The translations under genes and the position numbers were made by a program. 64,000 nt of DNA from Amycolatopsis sp. NBC_01488 (lineage in GTDB: Bacteria > Actinomycetota > Actinomycetes > Mycobacteriales > Pseudonocardiaceae): contig NZ_CP109434.1 of NCBI RefSeq assembly GCF_036227105.1, positions 1,988,001-2,052,000 of the forward strand, written 5' to 3'. Positions 45,377-53,452 of this stretch are shown here, one piece after another. The notes beneath the pieces were generated by a model. It made no database searches. It was not told the origin of the DNA and saw nothing but the letters and a program-made list of their open reading frames with translations. Every line of letters begins with the position of its first letter. The stretch's first letter is position 1.

Positions 45377-46788
45377 GGCTCTGTTGATCTATGCGTGGGT
45401 CCGGCCGGGTAGTTTGGGACGGTAGCCGCCGAGTGCGAGCAGGGCGAGTGAGATCAGGGCGTCCGGGTGTTTGAATCCGAAGGCCAGGCGGGTCAGCAAC
45501 CGGATCTTGGTGTTGGTCGATTCGATCAGCGCGTTGGACAGGCCGTGATCGAGACTCGCGTGGATCGCCGGTAGCTCGGACCGGATAGTGCGGGCGAGCT
45601 TCACGAACTCGGGTATCCGGCAGCGTGCCGCCCAGGACAGCCACCGTTGCAGGACGTCTTTTCCGGCCTGGCCGGCGACGGCGAAGACGTGCCGGAGTCC
45701 TTCTTTGAGAAGGTAGGCCCGATAGAGCCGGGGGTCGGTCTTGGCGATCCAGGCCAATTTGTGACGTTGATGATCGGTGAGGTTCTCCGGGTTCTTCCAC
45801 AACGCCCATCGCGCGCGTTTCATGCCTTGCGCGGCACCGGCCGATGCGGTGCGGCCGCGCCGGTCTTTGTGGCTGCCGCCAGGTTGGCGGCGTGCGGTGT
45901 TCCATACCTGGCGCCGGACCTGGTCCAGGGCGTCGGCGGCCCACTTGACCACGTGAAACGGATCGGCACAGCGGATCGCGTCTGGGCAGTACTGTTCGAC
46001 AGTCCGGGCGATCCAGGCGGCCCCGTCCGCCGAGACGTGCGTGATCTGCGCGCATCGGCCGGCTCCGAGCAACTCGAAGAACGCCGCCAATGTCAGTTTA
46101 TCGTTGCCCGCCGCCGCCCACACCAGCCGGCCGGTGTCGTGATCAACAACAATGGTGAGATATCGGTGGTTCTTCTTATAGCTGATCTCATCGATCCCGA
46201 TTCTGCGCAACCCGGCCAGTCGATCCACTCTCGCGTCGATATCGGCCCGGACCCGGGCGATGATCGCCCCGACCGTCGGCCAGGCGATCCGCATCAACTG
46301 CCGGACCGTGGACCTCGACGTCGCGGTTGCCAGCCAGGCCACGGTGTCATCGAAGGCACGGGTATGCCCAGCGCCGTGCCGCGCCCAGGGCACCGCACTG
46401 ACCACGACCCCGTGCTCACGACACCGCACCCGGGATGCGGCAGCTTCGACGAACGCCTGCACGGGTCCCAGGTCCAGCGCACGCCACCGACGCCGGCCCC
46501 GCCCAGCGTCATAACGAGGACAGCGCCGCGAGCACACCCCGCACCGGTCACGATCCCGCTGGCGGACTCGCACCGCGGCCACCAGCACCTGCTCGGTCTC
46601 GTCGAACTCGACCGACTCCACGACCGCCGTGTTCACACCCAGCAACTGACCCCATATCCTGACAGCGGGCACGTCGTTCTCCGTCTATCCAGTTTCTGTT
46701 CCTCGACAGCTCAGAAACCTAGACCCAGCAACGACGTGCCCCTCCGCTACCTGGGCAAACCCGCCCACACATAGATCAACAGAGCCAG
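45377..46788. mobile_element. ISL3-family insertion sequence, complete (1,412 bp)
   Basis: Terminal inverted repeats of 23 bp with one mismatch start GGCTCTGTTGATCTATG (45377-45399 and the reverse complement of 46766-46788). One intact transposase gene fills the interior. The expected 8-bp target duplication is not seen (CTAATTGT left, AGAAAAAT right), so the flanks may have been rearranged after insertion. Confidence 0.85.
45389..46672 (-). CDS. ISL3-family transposase
   Basis: A 427-residue intact transposase. An N-terminal Cys-rich zinc region (CGVCSRRCPRYD) precedes a helix-turn-helix. The DDE-type core shows GIDEISYKKNHRYLTIVV, HVSADGAAWIARTVEQY, DPFHVVKWAADALDQVR and the C-terminal NALIESTNTKIRLL with the catalytic Glu. 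It reads away from the GAF-PP2C gene. Stop codon and inverted repeat are close together, as usual for compact IS elements. Confidence 0.92.
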   Translation of the reverse strand: MPAVRIWGQLLGVNTAVVESVEFDETEQVLVAAVRVRQRDRDRCGVCSRRCPRYDAGRGRRRWRALDLGPVQAFVEAAASRVRCREHGVVVSAVPWARHGAGHTRAFDDTVAWLATATSRSTVRQLMRIAWPTVGAIIARVRADIDARVDRLAGLRRIGIDEISYKKNHRYLTIVVDHDTGRLVWAAAGNDKLTLAAFFELLGAGRCAQITHVSADGAAWIARTVEQYCPDAIRCADPFHVVKWAADALDQVRRQVWNTARRQPGGSHKDRRGRTASAGAAQGMKRARWALWKNPENLTDHQRHKLAWIAKTDPRLYRAYLLKEGLRHVFAVAGQAGKDVLQRWLSWAARCRIPEFVKLARTIRSELPAIHASLDHGLSNALIESTNTKIRLLTRLAFGFKHPDALISLALLALGGYRPKLPGRTHA

Positions 46789-46808
46789 AAAAATGGGGGT
46801 GGAGCACG

Positions 46809-48128
46809 ATGGGCGGTGAAGTGGACATGGCTGCGGTGATCCCAGCGGAGGAGCCTGAGCGGCTGGCTGCGGTGCGCCGCTACGCGATCTTGGACACCCC
46901 GCCCGACGGGGCGTTCGACCGGGTCGCTGCTCTGGCAGCGCGAGTGCTGCACGTCCCGATCGCGACGGTGACGATCGTGGACGAGGACCGGATCTGGTTC
47001 AAGGCCCAGCAGGGCCTGCCCGAGGGCGTCCGGGAGATCGACCGGGACCCGGGCCTGTGTGCGTCCGCGATCCTCCAGGACCAGGCGTATACAGTCACCG
47101 ACGCGCTGAAAGATCCCCGCACCTCCGCAAACCCGCTGGTCCACGGCCCGCTGGGGATTCGATTCTACGCCGCCGCCCCGATCACCACCGCGGATGGCTA
47201 CCGCCTGGGCACCGTCAACATCCTCGACACCGTGCCCCGCGAGGCCACCGACGAGGACCTGGCGACGTTGAGCGACCTGGCCGCGATGGTCATGGACGAG
47301 CTGGAACTGCGGCTGTCGGCGATGCGCACCGTGCAGCTGGAACGCGAACTGCGCACGGTGGTGGAGAGCGAGCGCGAACACCTGGCCCACCTGGCCGGCA
47401 CCCTGCAACGCTCCCTGCTGCCCCCCACCCTGCCTCACGTGGCCGGCCTCCAGGTCGCCGCCCACTACCAGGCCGCCTCCCGCGACCAGGTCGGTGGCGA
47501 CTTCTACGACCTGTTCCCCCTGGACGACGGCCGGTGGGCGTTCTTCCTGGGCGACGTATGCGGCAAAGGCCCGGAAGCCGCCGCACTGACGTCCCTGGCC
47601 CGCTACGCGCTGCGTTCGGCCGCTATCTACGATCCTGCTCCGATCGCGGTCCTGACCAACCTCAACACCGTCCTGCAGCACGACCACAACAGCAGCCGCT
47701 TCTGCACCGCCCTGTTCGGCCTGCTCGCCCCGGACGGCGACGGCTTCTCCGTGACCCTGGCCGGCGGTGGCCACCCCCCGGCCATGGCCATTCGCACCCC
47801 GGGCACCGTCGAGGAAGTCCACCCCCAGGGCGGGCAACTGATCGGCATCCTGCCCAACGCGCACTTCGCCGCCGTCACTACCCGCCTGGACCCGGGACAG
47901 AGCCTGCTGCTCTACACCGACGGCCTCACCGAGGCTCGCACCCGCAGCGGCCACATGATCGGCGAAGTCGGTCTGGTCACCTTCCTGGCGGGTCTGCCCG
48001 CCATGACCGCCGGTGAGCTGATCACCGCGCTGACCGGGCTGATGACCGGTGCAGGCCCCGGCCCCACCGACGACACCGCCCTGCTCGCCCTGAGCGTCCC
48101 GCCCACCGCTCCCCAGGAGGTCCGGTGA
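46809..48128 (+). CDS. GAF-domain PP2C-type serine phosphatase (RsbU/SpoIIE-like)
   Basis: 439 residues. A GAF sensor domain (residues ~10-165, with DTPPDGAFDRVAALAARVL) is followed by a coiled segment and a PP2C/SpoIIE phosphatase domain (~205-435). The metal-binding Asp residues are in VGGDFYDLFPL, FLGDVCGKGPEAAAL and TDDTALLAL. Such proteins dephosphorylate STAS anti-anti-sigma factors, and the next gene encodes one, overlapping by 4 nt. The start lies only 20 bp from the ISL3 end, so the native promoter may have been replaced by the element. No anti-sigma kinase gene is adjacent. Confidence 0.9.
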   Translation: MGGEVDMAAVIPAEEPERLAAVRRYAILDTPPDGAFDRVAALAARVLHVPIATVTIVDEDRIWFKAQQGLPEGVREIDRDPGLCASAILQDQAYTVTDALKDPRTSANPLVHGPLGIRFYAAAPITTADGYRLGTVNILDTVPREATDEDLATLSDLAAMVMDELELRLSAMRTVQLERELRTVVESEREHLAHLAGTLQRSLLPPTLPHVAGLQVAAHYQAASRDQVGGDFYDLFPLDDGRWAFFLGDVCGKGPEAAALTSLARYALRSAAIYDPAPIAVLTNLNTVLQHDHNSSRFCTALFGLLAPDGDGFSVTLAGGGHPPAMAIRTPGTVEEVHPQGGQLIGILPNAHFAAVTTRLDPGQSLLLYTDGLTEARTRSGHMIGEVGLVTFLAGLPAMTAGELITALTGLMTGAGPGPTDDTALLALSVPPTAPQEVR

Positions 48129-48490
48129 CCTCTTCCCTGACCACCACCATCCTGGCCACCGACCATCCCGACGTCCTGCACCTGGCCGTGGCCGGTGACC
48201 TGGACTACGACAGCGCACCAGCCCTGCGCACCACCCTGGGCGCGCTGCCGCTGGGCACCGGCACCGGCTTGATCATCGACCTATCCGCCCTGACCTTCTG
48301 CGACTCCAGCGGCCTCAGTACCCTGATCGCCGCCCACCAGCTCACCCGCACCACCGGCAGCGCCCTGGCCCTGGCCGCCGTCCCACCCCGCCTGCTCACC
48401 ATGTTCCGCCTCACCGGCATGGAACCGCTCCTCCCCCTGTACCCGGCAATGGAAGACGCCCGCCGAGCGGTACAGGAAGCCCTGAGCTAA
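48125..48490 (+). CDS. STAS-domain anti-sigma factor antagonist (RsbV/SpoIIAA-like)
   Basis: 121 residues. The phosphorylatable Ser lies in LTFCDSSGLSTLIAAH (near residue 60), the hallmark of anti-anti-sigma factors. In its dephosphorylated form it would bind and titrate an anti-sigma kinase. GTG 48125 overlaps the phosphatase stop, with GGAGG upstream, so stoichiometric coupled synthesis is likely. Confidence 0.92.
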   Translation: MTSSLTTTILATDHPDVLHLAVAGDLDYDSAPALRTTLGALPLGTGTGLIIDLSALTFCDSSGLSTLIAAHQLTRTTGSALALAAVPPRLLTMFRLTGMEPLLPLYPAMEDARRAVQEALS

Positions 48491-48693
48491 TGCATCCTCC
48501 TCGAATAGGTCAAGGGAATGCTGCGGAACGCTGGCAAACCAGCACCGACGAAGCCCTCACGAGCCTGCTCGCCTACGCCGATTCCCATGACCTTCGGGTA
48601 TACCAACTCGCCCGCCAGATCGCCGACGGCATGCTGGACACCAGCCTTGTACAACCCGCCCCCGACTCCACACCCCATTGGCCGCCTTCGTAG
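48490..48693 (+). CDS. Small hypothetical protein coupled to the STAS gene
   Basis: 67 residues from ATG 48490, which shares one base with the STAS stop codon. The helical stretch DEALTSLLAYADSHDLRVYQ followed by LARQIADGMLD resembles the last helices of ANTAR RNA-binding domains, but the rest of the domain is missing. Could be a truncated regulator. Low certainty. Confidence 0.4.
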   Translation: MHPPRIGQGNAAERWQTSTDEALTSLLAYADSHDLRVYQLARQIADGMLDTSLVQPAPDSTPHWPPS

Positions 48694-48827
48694 GAGACCG
48701 CGGATTTCCGTGGGAACGGGCCATGCGCGACAGCCGACACCGTCCCGCACAAGCTTGACCCCGACTGCCAGCCAACGACTGGAGTTCGCGCGGCACATAC
48801 TGCACTTGACGTTGCCGATGCGAGTGG

Positions 48828-50186
48828 GTGATCCGGATGCGGTCGTCAGCAGGTGTGTACAAGCGATGCGGGTGCCGTGACAGTGCCGGACGACGTCTGG
48901 AAGGGCGGTGTCCCCGGCTGCCGACGCGAGGCCACGGCACCTGGTACTTCCGGATCGAGATGCCGCCCAGACCAGACGGCCGAAGACGACAGCTCCGCCG
49001 AGGAGGGTTCTGCTCGCAGCAGGCTGCGCGGCAAGCCCGCGACTACCTCCGCAATCCCAGCGGAACCGAACCGGCGCCGACAATGATCACCACAGCGCAG
49101 TGGCTGCAACTGTGGCTGGACACCCGGCTCGGACCGGGCAAGTCGACAATGCGCGGCTACCGCCAACACATCCACGGCTACCTCATCCCCTACCTCGGCG
49201 GACACCTGCTCAAGGAACTGACCAACGCACACGTCCAGGCGATGTTCACCGCGATCATCCGCACCCACGGCGCCGCAGGCCGACCGGTCTCCGCGGGGAC
49301 GTTGCAGCGCATCCACGCCACCCTGCGCGCCGCGCTCAACGCCGCCGTCCGACGCGGGCTGATCGAGCACAACCCCGCCCGCGACGTCGAACTCCCCCGA
49401 GGGCGACGACCCCACGCCGTCGTCTGGACACCACCCCGCATCGCCCAATGGCGCGCCACCGGCGAACGCCCCCGCGTCGCCGTCTGGACCGCCGCCCAGA
49501 CCGCCACCTTCCTACACGAAATCCGCGACCACCGGCTCTACCTGCTCTTCCACCTCGTCGCCCTTCTTGGGCTACGCCGCGGCGAAGTCATTGGACTGCG
49601 ATGGAGCGACATCGATCTCAAGGCCGGCTACCTGACCGTGTCCCACCAGATCCGCCAGATCGGCGCCACCATCGAAGTCGGCAAACCCAAGAGCGAAGCC
49701 AGCAACCGCGTGATCGCCCTCGACCACACCACCATCACCCTGCTGCGCCGCCACCACGACACCTGCCGCGACCCACTGTTCGACGTCCCGGTCGGCTACC
49801 TGTTCCTCAACGCACTCGGTCGACCGATCCGTCCCGACGCACTGACCAGCCTCTTCCGCCTGTTGAACACTCGGTCTGGGCTGCCGCCGATCCGGCTGCA
49901 CGACCTCCGCCACGGCGCCGCCAGCCTCTCCCTCGCCGCCGGCAACGACCTCAAAACCGTCCAAGACATGCTCGGCCACGCCAGCATCGTCCTCACCGCC
50001 GACACCTACACCAGCGTCCTACCCAGCCTGGCCCGCCAATCCGCCGAAGCCACCGCCCGCCTCGTCCTCGACGCCGCCCGCACCACCGCCACCCGCCTCC
50101 GCACACCACGCCGACGACACCGCACGGCCACTCGCCGACCCGTGACCGCTGGCAGACGAACCAGCCACGCCCCCATCGCCGCCTGA
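48828..50186 (+). CDS. Tyrosine-recombinase integrase of a tRNA-Lys-targeted element
   Basis: A 452-residue phage-type integrase. An N-terminal arm-binding region (VYKRCGC...) and SAM-like core-binding domain (~85-190) precede the catalytic domain with the first Arg in LLGLRRGEVIGLRWSDID, the HxxR pair in RLHDLRHGAAS, the second His in MLGHASIVLTADTY and the nucleophile Tyr in DTYTSVL. All catalytic residues are present. A basic Arg-rich tail ends the protein. It points at tRNA-Lys(TTT) 217 bp away, whose 3' end is the inferred attB. Start chosen at GTG 48828; ATG 48837 is possible and neither has a good ribosome binding site. No excisionase or replication gene is adjacent. Confidence 0.92.
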   Translation: MIRMRSSAGVYKRCGCRDSAGRRLEGRCPRLPTRGHGTWYFRIEMPPRPDGRRRQLRRGGFCSQQAARQARDYLRNPSGTEPAPTMITTAQWLQLWLDTRLGPGKSTMRGYRQHIHGYLIPYLGGHLLKELTNAHVQAMFTAIIRTHGAAGRPVSAGTLQRIHATLRAALNAAVRRGLIEHNPARDVELPRGRRPHAVVWTPPRIAQWRATGERPRVAVWTAAQTATFLHEIRDHRLYLLFHLVALLGLRRGEVIGLRWSDIDLKAGYLTVSHQIRQIGATIEVGKPKSEASNRVIALDHTTITLLRRHHDTCRDPLFDVPVGYLFLNALGRPIRPDALTSLFRLLNTRSGLPPIRLHDLRHGAASLSLAAGNDLKTVQDMLGHASIVLTADTYTSVLPSLARQSAEATARLVLDAARTTATRLRTPRRRHRTATRRPVTAGRRTSHAPIAA

Positions 50187-50310
50187 GAACCACGAAACCG
50201 AAGCACCTATCGAGCCGAGACAGAAAGGGCAAAACCAATGGCGGTGAAGTGCGCCCTCGACCGATCCACTCCCACACGCCGCGACATATTCGCTGGTCAG
50301 AGCACTACAA

Positions 50311-50330
50311 GAGCCCACCGCGAGCCCACC
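50311..50330 (+). repeat. Tandem GAGCCCACC near the tRNA att site
   Basis: GAGCCCACC occurs at 50311-50319 and 50322-50330, an 11-bp period, about 70 bp from the tRNA 3' end and next to the integrase gene. Possible integrase arm sites; the sequence differs from the GACACT arms at the other att copy. Confidence 0.35.
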
Positions 50331-50368
50331 CAAGATCACAACACAGGCTCGCAAGATCGGCAACGCGA

Positions 50369-50394
50369 ACATCCCCGCAGGTCAGCGGGGATGT
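50369..50394 (-). terminator. Hairpin downstream of tRNA-Lys
   Basis: ACATCCCCGC and GCGGGGATGT form a perfect 10-bp stem with a 6-nt loop. It begins 9 nt after the mature tRNA 3' end on the minus strand and is followed by TTCGCG. Likely terminator of the tRNA transcript. Confidence 0.55.
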
Positions 50395-50402
50395 CGATCA
50401 AG

Positions 50403-50475
50403 TGGGCCGCCTGGGGCTCGAACCCAGAACCTACGGATTAAAAGTCCGCAGCTCTACCAATTGAGCTAACGGCCC
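50403..50475 (-). tRNA. tRNA-Lys (anticodon TTT)
   Basis: A complete 73-nt cloverleaf: acceptor stem GGGCCGT/GCGGCCC, D-arm GCTC...GAGC, anticodon stem GCGGA/TCCGT with loop CTTTTAA (anticodon TTT), T-arm CTGGG-TTCGAGC-CCCAG, discriminator A. CCA is not encoded. It forms the boundary between the accessory region and the conserved-looking chromosome. Confidence 0.97.
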
Positions 50476-50586
50476 GCGCCCCAAGTTTAGCCAGGGGCCC
50501 GTCACCCACCCGCACACCGGGTCCGGCTGAGGTCGTCCTGAAGGTCAAGACTGGTTCTCCTCCGGCCCGCGCCGCATGATGCGTGC

Positions 50587-51123
50587 ATGTCTGGTTCGCT
50601 GCTGATCCTCACCGGGCCGCCCGGGGCGGGGAAGTCCACCGTCGCCCGGCTCGTCACCGAAGACGCGCCGCGGGCGACCGTTCACCTGCACACCGACAGC
50701 TTCTACGTCTGGATCCGGACCGGGTTCGTGGTGCCGTACCTGCCCGAGGCCGCGCGGCAGAACGACGTCGTGCTCGGGGTGATCGCCGAGGCCGCCTGTG
50801 GGTATGCGCGCGGGGGCTACGACGTCGTCCTCGACGGCATCGTCGGGCCGTGGGCGCTCGAACCCTTCCGTGACGCCGCGAAGCGGGACGGTCTGGACCT
50901 CTTCTACGTCGTGCTGCGGCCGAGTCTCGAGGTCACCCTCGCCCGCGGGACCGCACGGGAGGGCCGGGAACTCACCGAGGTCGGACCCATCACGGGGATG
51001 CACGGCGCCTTCGTCGGCCTGGGCGATCTCGAGGAGCACGTCATCGACACCACGGACCAGACCATCGGGGAAACCGCCGACGCAGTACGGCGCCGAGCAC
51101 GCTCGGCGCCGTACTTGCTCTGA
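50587..51123 (+). CDS. P-loop nucleotide kinase-like protein
   Basis: 178 residues from ATG 50587. Walker A GPPGAGKST is near residue 12, followed by a TDSFYVWIR segment that places an Asp where many small-molecule kinases bind the acceptor, and a late helix with Arg residues. It resembles the AAA_33/shikimate kinase/chloramphenicol phosphotransferase-like group. Substrate unknown. Its last codons form half of a terminator palindrome shared with the convergent gene. Confidence 0.8.
   Translation: MSGSLLILTGPPGAGKSTVARLVTEDAPRATVHLHTDSFYVWIRTGFVVPYLPEAARQNDVVLGVIAEAACGYARGGYDVVLDGIVGPWALEPFRDAAKRDGLDLFYVVLRPSLEVTLARGTAREGRELTEVGPITGMHGAFVGLGDLEEHVIDTTDQTIGETADAVRRRARSAPYLL
51084..51115. terminator. 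Perfect 15-bp bidirectional terminator inside the kinase 3' end
   Basis: AGTACGGCGCCGAGC (51084-51098) and its exact complement GCTCGGCGCCGTACT (51101-51115) are separated by 2 nt and lie between two convergent genes that end at 51123 and 51140. The stem is wholly within the coding sequence of the kinase. Confidence 0.65.
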
Positions 51124-51139
51124 TGTGGACGGACAGCCG

Positions 51140-51985
51140 TCAGCAGGTCACGAACAGGCCGGTGTAGGCCGTGCACTTCTTCGACGCCGTGTCGTTGGCC
51201 GCGGCCGGGTCGGCCGGGGTGCTGGCGGCCCGCTGGACCGTCGCGGTGAACGCGCCCCACGCGAAGACGCCGCCCTCGGACGAGAACTTCGCCGTCGCCG
51301 ACGCGCCCGCCGCCAGGGTGCCGATCGTGCAGCTCAGCGTCGCGCCCGAGCGGGTGCAGCCGGTCAGCGACGTGACCGTGCGGCCCGAGCCGGCGTTGGC
51401 CGTCACGCGGACGCCGGTCGCGGTGGCCGGGCCGCTGTTGGACACCGTGATCACGTAGTCGACGCGGGCGACCAGGCCGATGCGCGGGGTGGCGGTCAGC
51501 GCGATCTTGACGTCGGCCTTCGCGGCCGCCGTGATCGTGATGGCCGGGCCGTCTTCGACGCTGAACGCGTAGTTGTCGCCGGCGAACTGGTGCTGCAGCG
51601 TGAACTCGCCGGCGGCGACGTCTTCCTTCACGCGGAAGGTGAAGGTCACGGTGCGGCTCTCGCCGGCGCCGAGGTCGCCGACGCCGCCGCGGTAGCTGCT
51701 GAGGTACTGGTCGCAGCCGATCGTGCCGGCGCAGGAGACCAGGTCCACCAGCTCGGTGATCGGCTTTTCCTTGGTGTAGACCGCCGCCTTCGCGCCGGTG
51801 ACGGTGAAGTCCGTCGGGTTGTACAGGTGCTCGGTGACGGTGAACGTGTCGCCGGCGTGGACCGACGTGTCGCTGACGTCGATCGAGCTGGGGGCCGGGG
51901 CCGCGGACGCGACGGCGGGGGCTGCGAAGAGGGCCGCTGCGGTCAGCGCGGCCAGCACGGCGGTTCTTCGACCGGTTCGCTCCAT
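51140..51985 (-). CDS. Secreted DUF11-type repeat-domain protein
   Basis: 281 residues from ATG 51985 with AGGAGATC upstream. A Sec signal peptide (basic start, Ala/Leu core, cleavage near ASAAPAP) leads to two beta-sandwich units. The first has PSSIDVSDTSVHAGDTFTVT. The second is a DUF11-like domain with VDYVITVSNSGPATATGVRV. Paired Cys residues could form disulfides outside the cell. No anchor is seen, so probably released or wall-associated. Function unknown. Confidence 0.85.
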   Translation of the reverse strand: MERTGRRTAVLAALTAAALFAAPAVASAAPAPSSIDVSDTSVHAGDTFTVTEHLYNPTDFTVTGAKAAVYTKEKPITELVDLVSCAGTIGCDQYLSSYRGGVGDLGAGESRTVTFTFRVKEDVAAGEFTLQHQFAGDNYAFSVEDGPAITITAAAKADVKIALTATPRIGLVARVDYVITVSNSGPATATGVRVTANAGSGRTVTSLTGCTRSGATLSCTIGTLAAGASATAKFSSEGGVFAWGAFTATVQRAASTPADPAAANDTASKKCTAYTGLFVTC

Positions 51986-52195
51986 GGTCGTGATCTCCTG
52001 ATTCCGGACGAGGGGTGCCGCTCCAACCAGGTGGGACGGGTGATCGCAGCAGCTGACGAAGATCAGATCGCCACACCCCGATATTCGTTACCTGCTTCGC
52101 GAAACCGTGTCTGAACTGGGGGTTTCTCGCCGTTGCCCTGTCACCGGTCACGTCGGCGAACCGAAATTGTCGGACCCCTGTGGCACGCTCCGCAC

Positions 52196-52738
52196 ATGAC
52201 CGAACACACCACGCCGGTGGCCGCGCCGAGCCGCCTGACCGGCGACCGGATCGACCCGACGCCGGTCGCGGACGAGCGGCAGGCCCTGACCGAAAGCCTC
52301 GACTACTACCGGCGCACCTTCGAGCTGAAATGCGCCGGTCTGGACCCCGGCCGGCTGTCCGAACGTTCGGTACCACCGTCGACGCTGACGTTGCACGGCC
52401 TGCTGCGGCACCTCACCGGCGTCGAACGCTGGTGGTTCCGGATCCAGTTCGCGGGCGAGGACCTCCCGAACCTGTACTACTCCGACGACGACCCGGAGCA
52501 GGACTTCACCGCGCTGGACGGTGACGTCGGCGAGGCTTTTTCCTTGTGGCACAGCGAATGCGAGCGTTCCCGGGAGATCGTCGCGGCGAGCTCGCTGGAG
52601 CAGACGGGAACGCGGATCAGCACCGGCGAACCGTTCACGCTGCGCTGGCTGATGCTGCGCATGGTCGGCGAGTACGCGCGGCACATCGGTCAAGCCGACC
52701 TGATCCGCGAGCGGATCGACGGCGCCACCGGCGAATGA
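52196..52738 (+). CDS. DinB-family (DUF664) putative metal-dependent hydrolase/transferase
   Basis: 180 residues from ATG 52196. The four-helix DinB fold is suggested by the metal-site His in LHGLLRHLTGVERWWFRI and the C-terminal VGEYARHIGQADLIRERIDG. Members include mycothiol- and bacillithiol-dependent transferases, relevant in actinobacteria, but the substrate cannot be assigned. It ends 4 bp from the convergent TMEM175 gene. Confidence 0.87.
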   Translation: MTEHTTPVAAPSRLTGDRIDPTPVADERQALTESLDYYRRTFELKCAGLDPGRLSERSVPPSTLTLHGLLRHLTGVERWWFRIQFAGEDLPNLYYSDDDPEQDFTALDGDVGEAFSLWHSECERSREIVAASSLEQTGTRISTGEPFTLRWLMLRMVGEYARHIGQADLIRERIDGATGE

Positions 52739-52742
52739 CGGC

Positions 52743-53384
52743 TCAGGCTCGCGCCCCCGGGCGGCGAAGCCGGATGAGGAGGTTACCCACGAGCGGAATG
52801 ACGATCCAGCACGCGTAGGCCCACTGCGTGAAGAAGGCCACCGGGATCGAGGCGGCGAAGGCGGCGATCATCGTGCCGAGCCCGCGGTAGAACTCGCCGA
52901 AGAGCTCCGGCGGGGTGTCCGCGCGGTAGAGGCGGTGACGCTGGATTTGCCGGGTCATCACGACGAACAGCGTGAGCGCGACGACCTGCACGAGCGCGTA
53001 CAGGACGAAGCGGAACTCGAACCCACCGTCTTCGGCGAGCACCTTCGTGGCGAAGGGCATGAGCACCATCATCAGCAGCCAGCCGAAGGTGAGCCGCAAG
53101 AGCCCGGCGCGCACGGTGGTGACGTAGTGGAACAGGCGGTGGTGGGCGCGCCAGTGGCCGCCGAGCACGGCGAAGCTGATCAGGAAGGAGATGTATTCGG
53201 ACCGATGATGCCCGAGTGAACGCAGCAGTTCGGCGCTGGTGGCGCCCTCCGGCAGCGGCAGCTCGAGCGCGAGCAGGGTGATCGCGATGGCGACCACGGC
53301 GTCCGAGAAGAAGGTAAGCCGCTCGGCGGCGAAACCCCGGGCCTCGGAAGCTGCGATGTCCTGGTCGGACGTGGCGCTACTCAT
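52743..53384 (-). CDS. TMEM175-family (DUF1211) potassium channel-like membrane protein
   Basis: 213 residues with about six helices. The signature RLTFFSDAVVAIAITLLALE near residue 22 carries the FSD motif of bacterial TMEM175 channels, whose first helix forms the K+ filter. GHWRAHHRLF and the final helices are also family-like. Bacterial members have one six-helix repeat and assemble as tetramers. Confidence 0.88.
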   Translation of the reverse strand: MSSATSDQDIAASEARGFAAERLTFFSDAVVAIAITLLALELPLPEGATSAELLRSLGHHRSEYISFLISFAVLGGHWRAHHRLFHYVTTVRAGLLRLTFGWLLMMVLMPFATKVLAEDGGFEFRFVLYALVQVVALTLFVVMTRQIQRHRLYRADTPPELFGEFYRGLGTMIAAFAASIPVAFFTQWAYACWIVIPLVGNLLIRLRRPGARA

Positions 53385-53452
53385 GGCGGGTGAGCCTGCC
53401 AGACCCGGCTGTGGGAAGGCAGCCGAGGTCGGGTGCGTGCGATGCTGACGCC

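Noticed and set aside
41741..50402. A simple integrated element bounded by attL and attR
   Set aside because: The two tRNA-derived copies are in opposite orientation, which a single tRNA-targeted integration does not produce. Reported instead as an inversion or two-element puzzle.
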